NCBI GenBank assembly: GCA_020447005.1 | Contig: JAGRDO010000004.1 | Location: 7,377 to 40,685, forward strand | DNA length: 33,309 bases | Origin: Paracoccaceae bacterium | GTDB lineage: Bacteria; Pseudomonadota; Alphaproteobacteria; Rhodobacterales; Rhodobacteraceae | Direction: 5' to 3' | Part shown: in pieces, positions 26,847 through 33,309 of the stretch | How the letters are laid out: each line of letters starts with the position of its first letter | Numbering within the stretch: position 1 is the first letter of the stretch | Notes under the pieces: model-generated | Seen by the model: the letters and a program-made list of their open reading frames with translations, nothing else | What the model was told of the DNA's origin: nothing | Database searches by the model: none | Made by a program: the position numbers and the translations under genes

Positions 26847-26974
26847 CTGGTTTCCTCCGAACTCTTGCTTGATCCTGCAATAGGCGAGGCGCCGGGAACT
26901 GACAAGAGACCCCCCCCGCTTGCGCCCGCGAATGCCGATTGCCGTCGGCCGATCACAACGCTAGCTTTCCACGC

Positions 26975-27871
26975 ATGTCGCGCGCCCCCTACGCCCCGCT
27001 TGAACACTTTGTCGCCCCCGCAAGGGCGCGGGCCGAGATATGGCGTCTGCTTCTTGGCATCGTGCTGATCGTCGCAATCTATCTCGGCGCACTCTTCTTG
27101 TTCGGCCTCGGGTTGTCGCGGGCCTTTGGCGCGCATGTCGCCAATGAAATCCTTGCGCGGATGGAGCGCGCCGATACACCCGGCTCGGCGCTCCTGCTGC
27201 TCTATTCCTTTCTGGCCATGGCGATCGGCCCGATGGTCGCCGTCCGGCTCTTGCACAAGCGTTCTGCGGCCACGCTCTTCGGGCCGTCGATTGCCGCCGC
27301 CGCGCATGATTTCCGCCGCCTTGCCCTGCCCCTTGCCGGATTGCAGGTCATCACGCTGCCCCTGGTCTTACTTTCCGGCGGCCTTCAGCCCGGGCTCGCG
27401 CTCGCCTCTTTCCTGCTTTACCTGCCGTTTGCCGCACTTGGCGTGCTGGTCCAGGTCGGCGCCGAGGAACTTGTGTTCCGGGGCTATCTGCAACAACAGC
27501 TTGCCGCGCGTTTCCGCCACAGCGCGATCTGGATGGGGGTCCCGGCACTTCTCTTTTCGTTTGGCCATTACGCGCCGGCGCAGTTCGGGCCGAACGCACC
27601 CATGATCGTGCTCTGGGCCTTCGTCTTTGCGTGCCTCGCCTCCGACCTGACCGCCCGGACCGGCACCATCGGCGCCGCCCTCGCCTTTCATTTCTTCAAC
27701 AATCTGACGGCGTTTCTTCTCATCGCGCCATCCGGCAACCTCGACGGGCTGGCGCTCTGGACGCTGGACATCGACATTTCGGACGCCTCGGGTTTCAGGG
27801 CGGCCCTCGTCGCAGACCTCCTTGCCATCATCATCGCCTGGCTTGTCGCACGGCTTTCCTTGCGGGTCTGA
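26975..27871 (+). CDS. CPBP-family intramembrane glutamic protease
   Basis: A membrane protein of the CAAX-processing/bacteriocin-processing (Abi/CPBP) family. From the ATG at 26975 it has 298 residues and about seven or eight hydrophobic helices. The catalytic motif is EELVFRGYLQ (Glu164-Glu165, Arg169), followed by FSFGHYAP (His198) and FHFFNNLTAF (His239, Asn243), all intact. The C-terminal part contains LDGLALWTLDIDISDA. The substrate is unknown. It could be a housekeeping protease or an immunity-type protein; no bacteriocin gene is adjacent. It sits 70 bases before accD, so it may have its own or a shared promoter. Confidence 0.88.
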   Translation: MSRAPYAPLEHFVAPARARAEIWRLLLGIVLIVAIYLGALFLFGLGLSRAFGAHVANEILARMERADTPGSALLLLYSFLAMAIGPMVAVRLLHKRSAATLFGPSIAAAAHDFRRLALPLAGLQVITLPLVLLSGGLQPGLALASFLLYLPFAALGVLVQVGAEELVFRGYLQQQLAARFRHSAIWMGVPALLFSFGHYAPAQFGPNAPMIVLWAFVFACLASDLTARTGTIGAALAFHFFNNLTAFLLIAPSGNLDGLALWTLDIDISDASGFRAALVADLLAIIIAWLVARLSLRV

Positions 27872-27875
27872 TTGC

Positions 27876-27891
27876 AATTCCGCCCGGCGGA
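27876..27891. promoter_or_regulatory. Inverted repeat upstream of accD carrying GGCGGAATT (minus strand)
   Basis: TCCGCC-C-GGCGGA (27879-27891) is a 6-bp inverted repeat with a one-base centre, about 50 bases before the accD ATG. Its left side AATTCCGCC (27876-27884) is the reverse complement of the GGCGGAATT found at 2503 and 6318. It could be an operator or a small hairpin. Confidence 0.35.
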
Positions 27892-27941
27892 GCGTATTTC
27901 CGAAATCAAATCTCAGGCTCCGGCAAGCAAGGCACGAGACG

Positions 27942-28847
27942 ATGAACTGGATCACCAATTACGTCCGCCCGACGATCAACTCGCTTTTCTCGCGGCGTGA
28001 CGTGCCCGACAATCTCTGGTCGAAATGCCCCGAATGCGGCACGATGCTGTTTCACCGGGAAATCGCCGAAAACCTGAACGTCTGCACGAATTGTGACCAT
28101 CATCTCGCGATCAGCCCCCGCGACCGTTTCGCAAGCCTCTTCGACGGCGGCGTCTTCACCGAAGTGAAAATCCCCGAACCGATTGCCGACCCCTTGCATT
28201 TCCGGGACCAGAAGAAATATCCCGAACGGATGAAGGCCGCACAGAAGGCCACAGGGGAAAAAGAGGCGATGCTGGTCGCGGAAGGTGAAGTCAACCGCAC
28301 CCCGATCGTCGCCGCGGCACAGAACTTCGCCTTCATGGGCGGGTCGATGTCGATGTTTGTCGGCAACGCGATCCTCGCGGGCGCCGAACGTGCCGTGAAG
28401 CTGAAGCGGCCCTTCGTCCTCTTTTCCGCGGCTGGCGGCGCGCGCATGCAGGAAGGCATCCTCGGCCTCATGCAGATGCCGCGCACCACGATCGCGGTCG
28501 AGATGCTGAAAGATGCCGGCCTGCCCTATGTCGTGGTCCTCACCCATCCGACGACCGGCGGGGTCACCGCCTCCTACGCGATGCTTGGCGACGTGCAGAT
28601 CGCCGAGCCGAACGCCCTTATCGGCTTCGCCGGCGCGCGCGTCATCGAACAGACCATCCGCGAAAAACTCCCCGAAGGATTCCAGCGCTCGGAATACCTG
28701 CTTGATCACGGCATGCTCGACCGGGTCACACACCGCAAGGATATCAAGGAAGAGCTCACGACCATCCTGCGGATGCTGACCGGCCAGCCACCCGCCGTGC
28801 GCGGCGACCTGCCGAAACCCGATGCCAGAACCGCCGAGAGCAAGTAG
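27942..28847 (+). CDS. accD: Acetyl-CoA carboxylase carboxyltransferase subunit beta
   Basis: Transfers carboxyl from biotin to acetyl-CoA, the first committed step of fatty acid synthesis, with AccA. It has 301 residues from the ATG at 27942 (MNWITNYVRPTINS). The N-terminal zinc ribbon has Cys29, Cys32, Cys48 and Cys51 (KCPECG, VCTNCDHH). The carboxyltransferase core includes GGSMSMFVGNAI, FSAAGGARMQEGILGLMQM and THPTTGGVTASYAMLGD. The C-terminal LPEGFQRSEYLLDHGMLDRVTHR is conserved. Everything expected is present. A repeat with a GC hairpin follows directly after the stop, and folC starts 91 bases on. Confidence 0.97.
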   Translation: MNWITNYVRPTINSLFSRRDVPDNLWSKCPECGTMLFHREIAENLNVCTNCDHHLAISPRDRFASLFDGGVFTEVKIPEPIADPLHFRDQKKYPERMKAAQKATGEKEAMLVAEGEVNRTPIVAAAQNFAFMGGSMSMFVGNAILAGAERAVKLKRPFVLFSAAGGARMQEGILGLMQMPRTTIAVEMLKDAGLPYVVVLTHPTTGGVTASYAMLGDVQIAEPNALIGFAGARVIEQTIREKLPEGFQRSEYLLDHGMLDRVTHRKDIKEELTTILRMLTGQPPAVRGDLPKPDARTAESK

Positions 28848-28849
28848 CC

Positions 28850-28902
28850 TTCTTCATTGCAGAAATACTCCCCGGGGGGTCCCGGGGGGCGGCGCCCCCC
28901 GG
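28850..28902 (+). repeat. Stop-adjacent repeat, copy B (TTCTTCATTGC...AAATAC plus GC hairpin)
   Basis: Starts two bases after the accD stop and reads TTCTTCATTGCAGAAATAC, then a GC block. CCGGGGGGC (28882-28890) pairs with GCCCCCCGG (28894-28902), a 9-bp stem with a 3-base loop. It matches copy A (16053-16100) in leader, order and orientation relative to the upstream gene. A terminator for accD or an RNA 3'-end element is likely; whether folC is read through it cannot be seen. Confidence 0.72.
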
Positions 28903-28938
28903 CCTTACCCCGAAATCCCACACTCCAGGGCCAAAGCG

Positions 28939-30210
28939 ATGACCGACGGTTCCGACCTGATCCTTGCGCGCATGATGGCGCTTCACCCCAAGATCATCGA
29001 TCTGACGCTCGACCGGGTCTGGCGCCTGCTGGCGGCCCTCGATCATCCCGAACGCCGGCTGCCGCCGGTGATCCATATCGCCGGCACGAACGGCAAGGGC
29101 TCGACCCAGGCCATGATCCGTGCAGGGCTTGAAGCGATGGGCAAATCCGTCCACGCCTATACCTCGCCGCATCTCGCGCGCTTTCACGAACGTATCCGGC
29201 TGGCAGGGCAACTGATTTCCGAGGATCACCTCGCCGAAATCCTCGCGGAATGCGAAACGGCCAATGGCGGCATCGCGATCACCTATTTCGAAATCACGAC
29301 CTGCGCCGCCCTTCTGGCCTTTGCCCGGACCCCGGCCGATTACACATTGCTCGAGGTCGGGCTTGGCGGCAGGCTCGATGCGACCAATGTCGTCGACAGA
29401 CCGGCGCTGACGATCATCACCCCGGTGTCGATCGACCATCAGCAATATCTTGGCGAAACGCTGCCCGAGATCGCAGGCGAAAAGGCAGGCATCCTGAAAC
29501 GCGGCGTGCCTTGCGTGGTCGGCCCGCAGGAAGACATCGGCCTCGCCGTGATCGAAGCGCAAGCCGCGCGGCTTGGTGCCCCGCTTCTGGCACATGGCCA
29601 GCACTGGCACGCATGGGAAGAACGCGGGCGGCTGATCTTTCAGGACGAAGACGGCCTCGTGGACCTGCCCTTGCCGAACCTGCCCGGCCCCCACCAGATC
29701 GACAATGCCGGCGCCGCGCTCGCCGCGCTCCGCTTTCTCGGCGCTGACCCGGAGGCCTGCGAGGCCGCCGTCAGCAACGCCTACTGGCCCGCGAGGATGC
29801 AGCGCCTGACCCATGGCCCCCTCGTCACGGCGGCGGCTGGCTGCGAACTCTGGCTCGACGGCGGGCATAACCCGGCCGGCGGGGCGGCCGTCGCCGCGAC
29901 ATTGGCCCGGATGCCGAAAAAGCCCACGCATCTTGTCCTCGGGATGCTCAACACCAAGGACATCGCTGGCTATCTGCGCCCTGTCGCGGCGCAGGCCCAG
30001 AGCCTGACCGCCGTATCGATCCCCGGCGAGGCGGCAACGCTTTCGGCCGAAGATACGCAGGCCGCCGCCGCCCGCGCCGGCATCGCCGCGGAGACCGCCG
30101 AAACCGTACTGGATGCCGTCGCCCGCATCGCCGCGCGCGATCCCGGCGCCCGCATCCTGATCTGCGGGTCGCTCTACCTTGCCGGGCAGGTGTTGAAGGC
30201 GAATGGCTGA
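28939..30210 (+). CDS. folC: Bifunctional folylpolyglutamate synthase/dihydrofolate synthase
   Basis: Adds glutamate to dihydropteroate and to tetrahydrofolate (Mur ligase fold). The start MTDGSDLILARMMALHPKII gives 423 residues, the normal length. The ATP P-loop is GTNGKGST (about 49-56). Other FolC blocks are YTSPHLARFHERIR, LEVGLGGRLDATNVV, ITPVSIDHQQYLG, GEKAGILKRGVPCV, and in the C-terminal domain WPARMQRL and WLDGGHNPAG. All key residues seem intact. The open frame reaches back to 28822, but that part would overlap accD and the repeat and has no family match. Confidence 0.96.
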   Translation: MTDGSDLILARMMALHPKIIDLTLDRVWRLLAALDHPERRLPPVIHIAGTNGKGSTQAMIRAGLEAMGKSVHAYTSPHLARFHERIRLAGQLISEDHLAEILAECETANGGIAITYFEITTCAALLAFARTPADYTLLEVGLGGRLDATNVVDRPALTIITPVSIDHQQYLGETLPEIAGEKAGILKRGVPCVVGPQEDIGLAVIEAQAARLGAPLLAHGQHWHAWEERGRLIFQDEDGLVDLPLPNLPGPHQIDNAGAALAALRFLGADPEACEAAVSNAYWPARMQRLTHGPLVTAAAGCELWLDGGHNPAGGAAVAATLARMPKKPTHLVLGMLNTKDIAGYLRPVAAQAQSLTAVSIPGEAATLSAEDTQAAAARAGIAAETAETVLDAVARIAARDPGARILICGSLYLAGQVLKANG

Positions 30211-30215
30211 TCGGA

Positions 30216-30965
30216 TCAGCCCGGCTGCTTCCGGATGTATTCGACGGTTTCCGTGAAGGCACGCAGCTCGTTCGAGCGAGGGCGGACCGCCCTTAATCCG
30301 CGGGCCAAACCTGCAAGCGCCCGCAAGCGCAAAGCCCGCGCGCGGACAATCGGCCAGATAGGGTCCGGTGCCGCGCCGCGATATGCGGCCACCATAGCGT
30401 CAAGTTCCGCCCCGGGCCCGCGCCCGTAGGACAGAACCGAATGCACCGCAATCAACGCGTCTTCCGCACAGCCGTCCGGCGCGTTGCGCGCGGCGCGATA
30501 TCTTTCGAAATCGATCAGCCAGACCTTGTTTCCGTCCCAGAGCATGTCGCGCACGGACGGGCGCCCGTGGCGAATACCCTGGCGGTGGAAGGCCGCAAGG
30601 GCACGGCCCGCCGCCCTGAAGGCGGCAAGACGCAGCGCCTCTTCCCCTCTCCGGTTCAACAAGAGGTGATGCAGCGGCCGCCCCAGATCCGGAGTAACGA
30701 AGTGATCGGGACCGGAATCGAGAACGGGCGGCACCGGCAATCCGCGCGCGGCAAGATCCTTCAGCGCTTCAAGATCGGCTGCAAGTGCCGCCGCCCCCGC
30801 GCCCTTGCGCAAGCGCAAATGCCATGGCAACCGCTCGCAGCGCTTCAACCAGAGTGCGCGCCCCTCGCCCTTGATGCGCGCAATCCGCTGCACCGGCATG
30901 CGAAGCGCATCTGCAATCGCCTGACGTTCGGCGGCGCTTAGTTCTGCCGTCACTTCCTTCAACAT
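30216..30965 (-). CDS. Kinase-fold (WaaP/KdkA-like) protein with atypical catalytic loop
   Basis: A 249-residue protein with a eukaryotic-type kinase fold, similar to lipopolysaccharide (Kdo/WaaP) kinases. Readable elements are the ATP lysine in LWLKRC (Lys41), a helix-C glutamate (probably Glu66), the catalytic loop RHGRPSVRDMLWDGN and the metal-binding IDFERY (Asp152). Where KdkA/WaaP-type kinases have HGD-L-N-A-R-N, this has HGR-P-S-V-R-D: Arg135 replaces the catalytic Asp, and Asp140 replaces the metal-binding Asn. I recall the HGRP-RD-WDG pattern in other alphaproteobacterial proteins, so it is probably a family feature rather than damage. The first 25 residues (LSAAERQAIADALRMPVQRI) are helical. 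It is convergent with folC. Activity and substrate are unknown. Confidence 0.75.
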   Translation of the reverse strand: MLKEVTAELSAAERQAIADALRMPVQRIARIKGEGRALWLKRCERLPWHLRLRKGAGAAALAADLEALKDLAARGLPVPPVLDSGPDHFVTPDLGRPLHHLLLNRRGEEALRLAAFRAAGRALAAFHRQGIRHGRPSVRDMLWDGNKVWLIDFERYRAARNAPDGCAEDALIAVHSVLSYGRGPGAELDAMVAAYRGAAPDPIWPIVRARALRLRALAGLARGLRAVRPRSNELRAFTETVEYIRKQPG

Positions 30966-31094
30966 GGCGGAAAATTAAAACCCCTGCATGGCCGATGCAA
31001 TGGCCGCCGGGTCGGTCCCACCCTATCCGTGGCCCCTTTCGCGCGGTCCGGCCCCGGCGTATGACTGGGACCGTCATTGATTTTCGGGGGCCAG

Positions 31095-32117
31095 ATGCAG
31101 GTTGAATTCGCGCTCGATACGTTCGGCGATGTGACCTTCGCAGCGGACGGGACACTCAAGCCGCAGGATGCGGTGATCCGCGACGTGATCGACGAGGCGG
31201 TGCTGGCCGATCAGGTCGGTGTCGATTTCATCGGGCTTGGCGAACATCACCGCGACGATTTCGCCATCTCGGCGCCCGAGGTGGCGCTGGCCGCCATCGC
31301 GGCGAAGACCAGCCGCATCAGGCTTGGCACCGCCGTGACCGTGCTGTCCTCGGACGATCCAATTCGGGTATTTCAGCGGTTTTCCACGCTGCATGCCCTT
31401 TCCAGCGGGCGGGCCGAGGTTATCCTCGGGCGCGGGTCGTTCGCCGAGAGCTTTCCGCTCTTCGGCCTCGAGCTGAAGGATTACGACAAGCTTTTCAACG
31501 AAAAGCTCGATCTTTTCGCCCGGCTTGTTCGCGAACCGCGTGTCACCTGGTCGGGCAGCATCCGCCCGCCGCTTGCCGATCAGCCGGTCTATCCGGCGCT
31601 GGCAAGGCCCCTGCCGGTCTGGATCGGCGTCGGCGGCACCCCGGAATCGGTGGCGCGGGCGTTCCACTACGATCTGGCGATGATGCTGGCGATCATCGGC
31701 GGCGCGCCCTCGCGCTTCCGGCCCTTTGTCGACTACTATCGCCGCGCCTTTGCCGAGGCGGGCCGCAAGGCCAGGCCGGTCGGCGTCCATTCCCCCGGAC
31801 ATGTCGCCAAGACAGACGAAGCCGCGAAGGAAGAGGTCTGGCCCGGATACCGCGCGCTGCATGACCGGATCGGCCGCGAACGGGGCTGGCCCCCGACCAC
31901 GCGCGAAAACTTCGAACGCGAGATCAGCCACGGCTCGCTTTATGTCGGCAGCCCCGAAACCGTCGCGAAAAAGATCGCGGCAACGGTGCGGGGGCTGGAG
32001 CTTGACCGGTTCGAGATGAAATATTCCTCGGGCCCGATGCCGCATGACGCCATGATGCGCTCGATCGAGCTTTACGGAACGAAGGTCATCCCCATGGTCC
32101 GCGACATGCTGGCCTAA
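31095..32117 (+). CDS. LLM-class flavin-dependent oxidoreductase (luciferase-like)
   Basis: A TIM-barrel flavoprotein of the bacterial luciferase-like monooxygenase class, acting on an unknown substrate with FMN or F420-like chemistry. The ATG at 31095 (MQVEFALDTFGDV) has GGGGG about five bases before it and gives 340 residues; the TTG at 31077 is less likely. Family blocks are ADQVGVDFIGLGEHHRDDFAISAP, RIRLGTAVTVLSSDDPIRVFQRFSTLHALSSGRAEVILGRGSF, and PVWIGVGGTPESVARA. The C-terminal EISHGSLYVGSPETVAKKI is typical of the COG2141 group. Its stop codon shares bases with the convergent zapE stop. Confidence 0.9.
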   Translation: MQVEFALDTFGDVTFAADGTLKPQDAVIRDVIDEAVLADQVGVDFIGLGEHHRDDFAISAPEVALAAIAAKTSRIRLGTAVTVLSSDDPIRVFQRFSTLHALSSGRAEVILGRGSFAESFPLFGLELKDYDKLFNEKLDLFARLVREPRVTWSGSIRPPLADQPVYPALARPLPVWIGVGGTPESVARAFHYDLAMMLAIIGGAPSRFRPFVDYYRRAFAEAGRKARPVGVHSPGHVAKTDEAAKEEVWPGYRALHDRIGRERGWPPTTRENFEREISHGSLYVGSPETVAKKIAATVRGLELDRFEMKYSSGPMPHDAMMRSIELYGTKVIPMVRDMLA

Positions 32118-33211
32118 TCGACAGGCCGGTCCTTGCCCCAGTCGGCTGATTGCATCTCGCGCAGGCGGCTTGCGGTACGCTCGAACTCAAAGCTGCCGGC
32201 CCCCTCGACATAAAGTCGCTCGGGCTCATCGGCGGCCGAGGCGATCAGCCGTACCCGCGCCTCGTAAAGCGCATCGATCAGAATGACGAAACGCTTGGCC
32301 TCATTGTAATTTTCCGCTGAAAGATGGGGTATATCCTCAAGGATCAGAACCCGGACAGCCCCCGCGATAGCCAGATAATCCGCCGGGCCAAGGGGCCTGC
32401 CGCACAGATCCCAGAAAGACGCCCGCGCAACGCCGGCGTGATAATCGGGCAAAACCACTTGCCGTCCGTTCACGGTCAGGCTTAGCGCAGTGTCGCCGCC
32501 ACCGCCGGTCAGGTCCTGCCACATCTTTGAAATCGCCCGCCGCGCGCGTTCGTCCGCCGGCGTGAAGAAGACCGTGGTTTCTTCCAGCCGGTGCTGGCGG
32601 TAGTCGGTCTCGCTTTCCAGCTCGCGCACCTCCATGCGTTCTTTCAAAAGCGCGATGAAGGGCAGGAAGAGCGCCCGGTTCAGCCCGTCCTTGTAAAGAT
32701 CGTCCGGCACCCGGTTCGAGGTGGTCACCACCGTCACCCCCCGGTCAAACAGCATCTGGAAAAGCCGCCCCACGATCATCGCATCGGCGATGTCGGTGAT
32801 CTGCATCTCGTCAAAGCTGAGCAGGCGCAGCTTGCCCGCGATCCCTTCGGCGACGGGGCGGATCGCGTCGTCCACGCCGGTCTTGCGGGCGGCGTGCAGG
32901 CCAGCCTGCACTTCCTGCATGAAGGCATGGAAATGGACGCGGCGCTTGTCCTTGATCGGGACCTGTTTATGGAAAAGGTCCATCAGCATGGATTTGCCAC
33001 GCCCGACCCCACCCCAGATGTAGAGGCCCTTGACCGCAGTCGGGGGCCGGGCGAATAGCCCGCCCCACAGGCCCTCGCGCCGCGCCGGCGCGGCACCCAG
33101 TTCGGCGGTGATCCGCTCCAGCTCGGGCAGGATGGCACGCTGGGCGGCATCCTGCCGGATCGCGCCATCATGGCTCAGCCTGTCATAGAGTTGGGTCAGC
33201 GTTTCGGTCAT
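32114..33211 (-). CDS. zapE: Cell division protein ZapE (AFG1/LACE1-type ATPase)
   Basis: An AAA-like ATPase that associates with the Z-ring in E. coli. It has 365 residues, close to the usual length. Walker A is GGVGRGKS (67-74), Walker B LLSFDEMQITD (Asp134, Glu135), and the sensor-type TTSNRVPDDLYKDGLNR follows. The C-terminal part has FWDLCGRPLGPADYLAIA and NEAKRFVILIDALYEARVRL, both typical of AFG1. The ATG at 33211 is clear. It is convergent with the LLM gene and its stop TAG overlaps that gene's TAA (sequence CTAA, 32114-32117). A terminator for an upstream minus-strand gene lies just beyond its start. Confidence 0.95.
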   Translation of the reverse strand: MTETLTQLYDRLSHDGAIRQDAAQRAILPELERITAELGAAPARREGLWGGLFARPPTAVKGLYIWGGVGRGKSMLMDLFHKQVPIKDKRRVHFHAFMQEVQAGLHAARKTGVDDAIRPVAEGIAGKLRLLSFDEMQITDIADAMIVGRLFQMLFDRGVTVVTTSNRVPDDLYKDGLNRALFLPFIALLKERMEVRELESETDYRQHRLEETTVFFTPADERARRAISKMWQDLTGGGGDTALSLTVNGRQVVLPDYHAGVARASFWDLCGRPLGPADYLAIAGAVRVLILEDIPHLSAENYNEAKRFVILIDALYEARVRLIASAADEPERLYVEGAGSFEFERTASRLREMQSADWGKDRPVD

Positions 33212-33234
33212 GTCACCCGAATATCGCCTGACCG

Positions 33235-33264
33235 GAAAAAGAAAAAGGGCCGATGCACGGCCCC
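33235..33264 (-). terminator. Intrinsic terminator for an off-window minus-strand gene
   Basis: On the minus strand GGGCCG (33258-33263 complement) and CGGCCC (33247-33252 complement) form a 6-bp stem with a 5-base loop, followed by TTTTTCTTTTT. This is the best intrinsic terminator in the window. It should end a gene to the right of position 33309 and implies that zapE has its own promoter between this and 33211. Confidence 0.7.
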
Positions 33265-33309
33265 CGGATCATCGATCGCGAAACGGCCTGGCAGGGGCAG
33301 CAGGGTTCG

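Noticed and set aside
26975-27871. CPBP protease as a bacteriocin-immunity or abortive-infection gene
   Set aside because: No toxin or phage-related partner lies beside it; it is flanked by ilvD and accD.

Overview
The window is about 33.3 kb of high-GC, gene-dense chromosome. It most likely comes from an alphaproteobacterium of the order Rhodobacterales (a Rhodobacter/Paracoccus-like relative). The reasons are the Paracoccus-type aromatic aminotransferase, the glnK-amtB pair, an overlapping mlaA-mlaC pair, a protein resembling the Rhodobacterales DUF6478 family, and many ATGA start/stop overlaps. Base composition looks even throughout. I see no transposase, integrase, prophage, CRISPR array, tRNA or rRNA, and no non-coding gap above 300 bases (the largest is about 250).

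Layout. 1-0.55 kb: end of an aromatic aminotransferase. 0.7-2.4 kb (minus): nitrogen module glnK-amtB. 2.6-4.8 kb (plus): penicillin-binding protein 1A. 4.9-6.2 kb (minus): outer-membrane lipid-asymmetry genes mlaA-mlaC. 6.35-12 kb (plus): a type I secretion ABC transporter and membrane-fusion protein with no substrate gene nearby, then a RidA-like deaminase, a glycerophosphodiester phosphodiesterase and a FemAB-like acyltransferase. 12-13 kb: a glutathione transferase and pterin-carbinolamine dehydratase. 13-16 kb: a peroxiredoxin (minus), then a ferredoxin-type reductase, rsmD and a HAD phosphatase in one overlapping plus-strand run. 16.1-16.9 kb (minus): methionine aminopeptidase. 17-20 kb (plus): a CinA/MoaB-type protein, a GNAT protein, an AhpD-like peroxidase-related protein and an OmpA-family protein. 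20-23.1 kb (minus): a LysR regulator and 2,4-dienoyl-CoA reductase. 23.2-26.8 kb (minus): two uncharacterised proteins, a small lipoprotein and ilvD. 27-30.2 kb (plus): a CPBP membrane protease, accD and folC. 30.2-33.2 kb: a kinase-like protein, an LLM flavin oxidoreductase and zapE.

Most of the content is core metabolism and envelope upkeep: nitrogen sensing (GlnK/Amt), peptidoglycan (PBP1A), phospholipid transport (MlaA/MlaC), fatty-acid synthesis and breakdown (AccD, FadH), branched-chain amino acids (IlvD), folate (FolC), N-terminal processing (Map), rRNA methylation (RsmD) and division (ZapE). I did not find a clear new defence or mobile system. The more unusual points are a stop-codon-adjacent repeat with a GC hairpin found twice (plus a degenerate relative), a shared GGCGGAATT motif upstream of three transcription units, a kinase fold with a rearranged catalytic loop, an orphan type I secretion pair, and a pair of uncharacterised neighbours at 23.2-24.4 kb.
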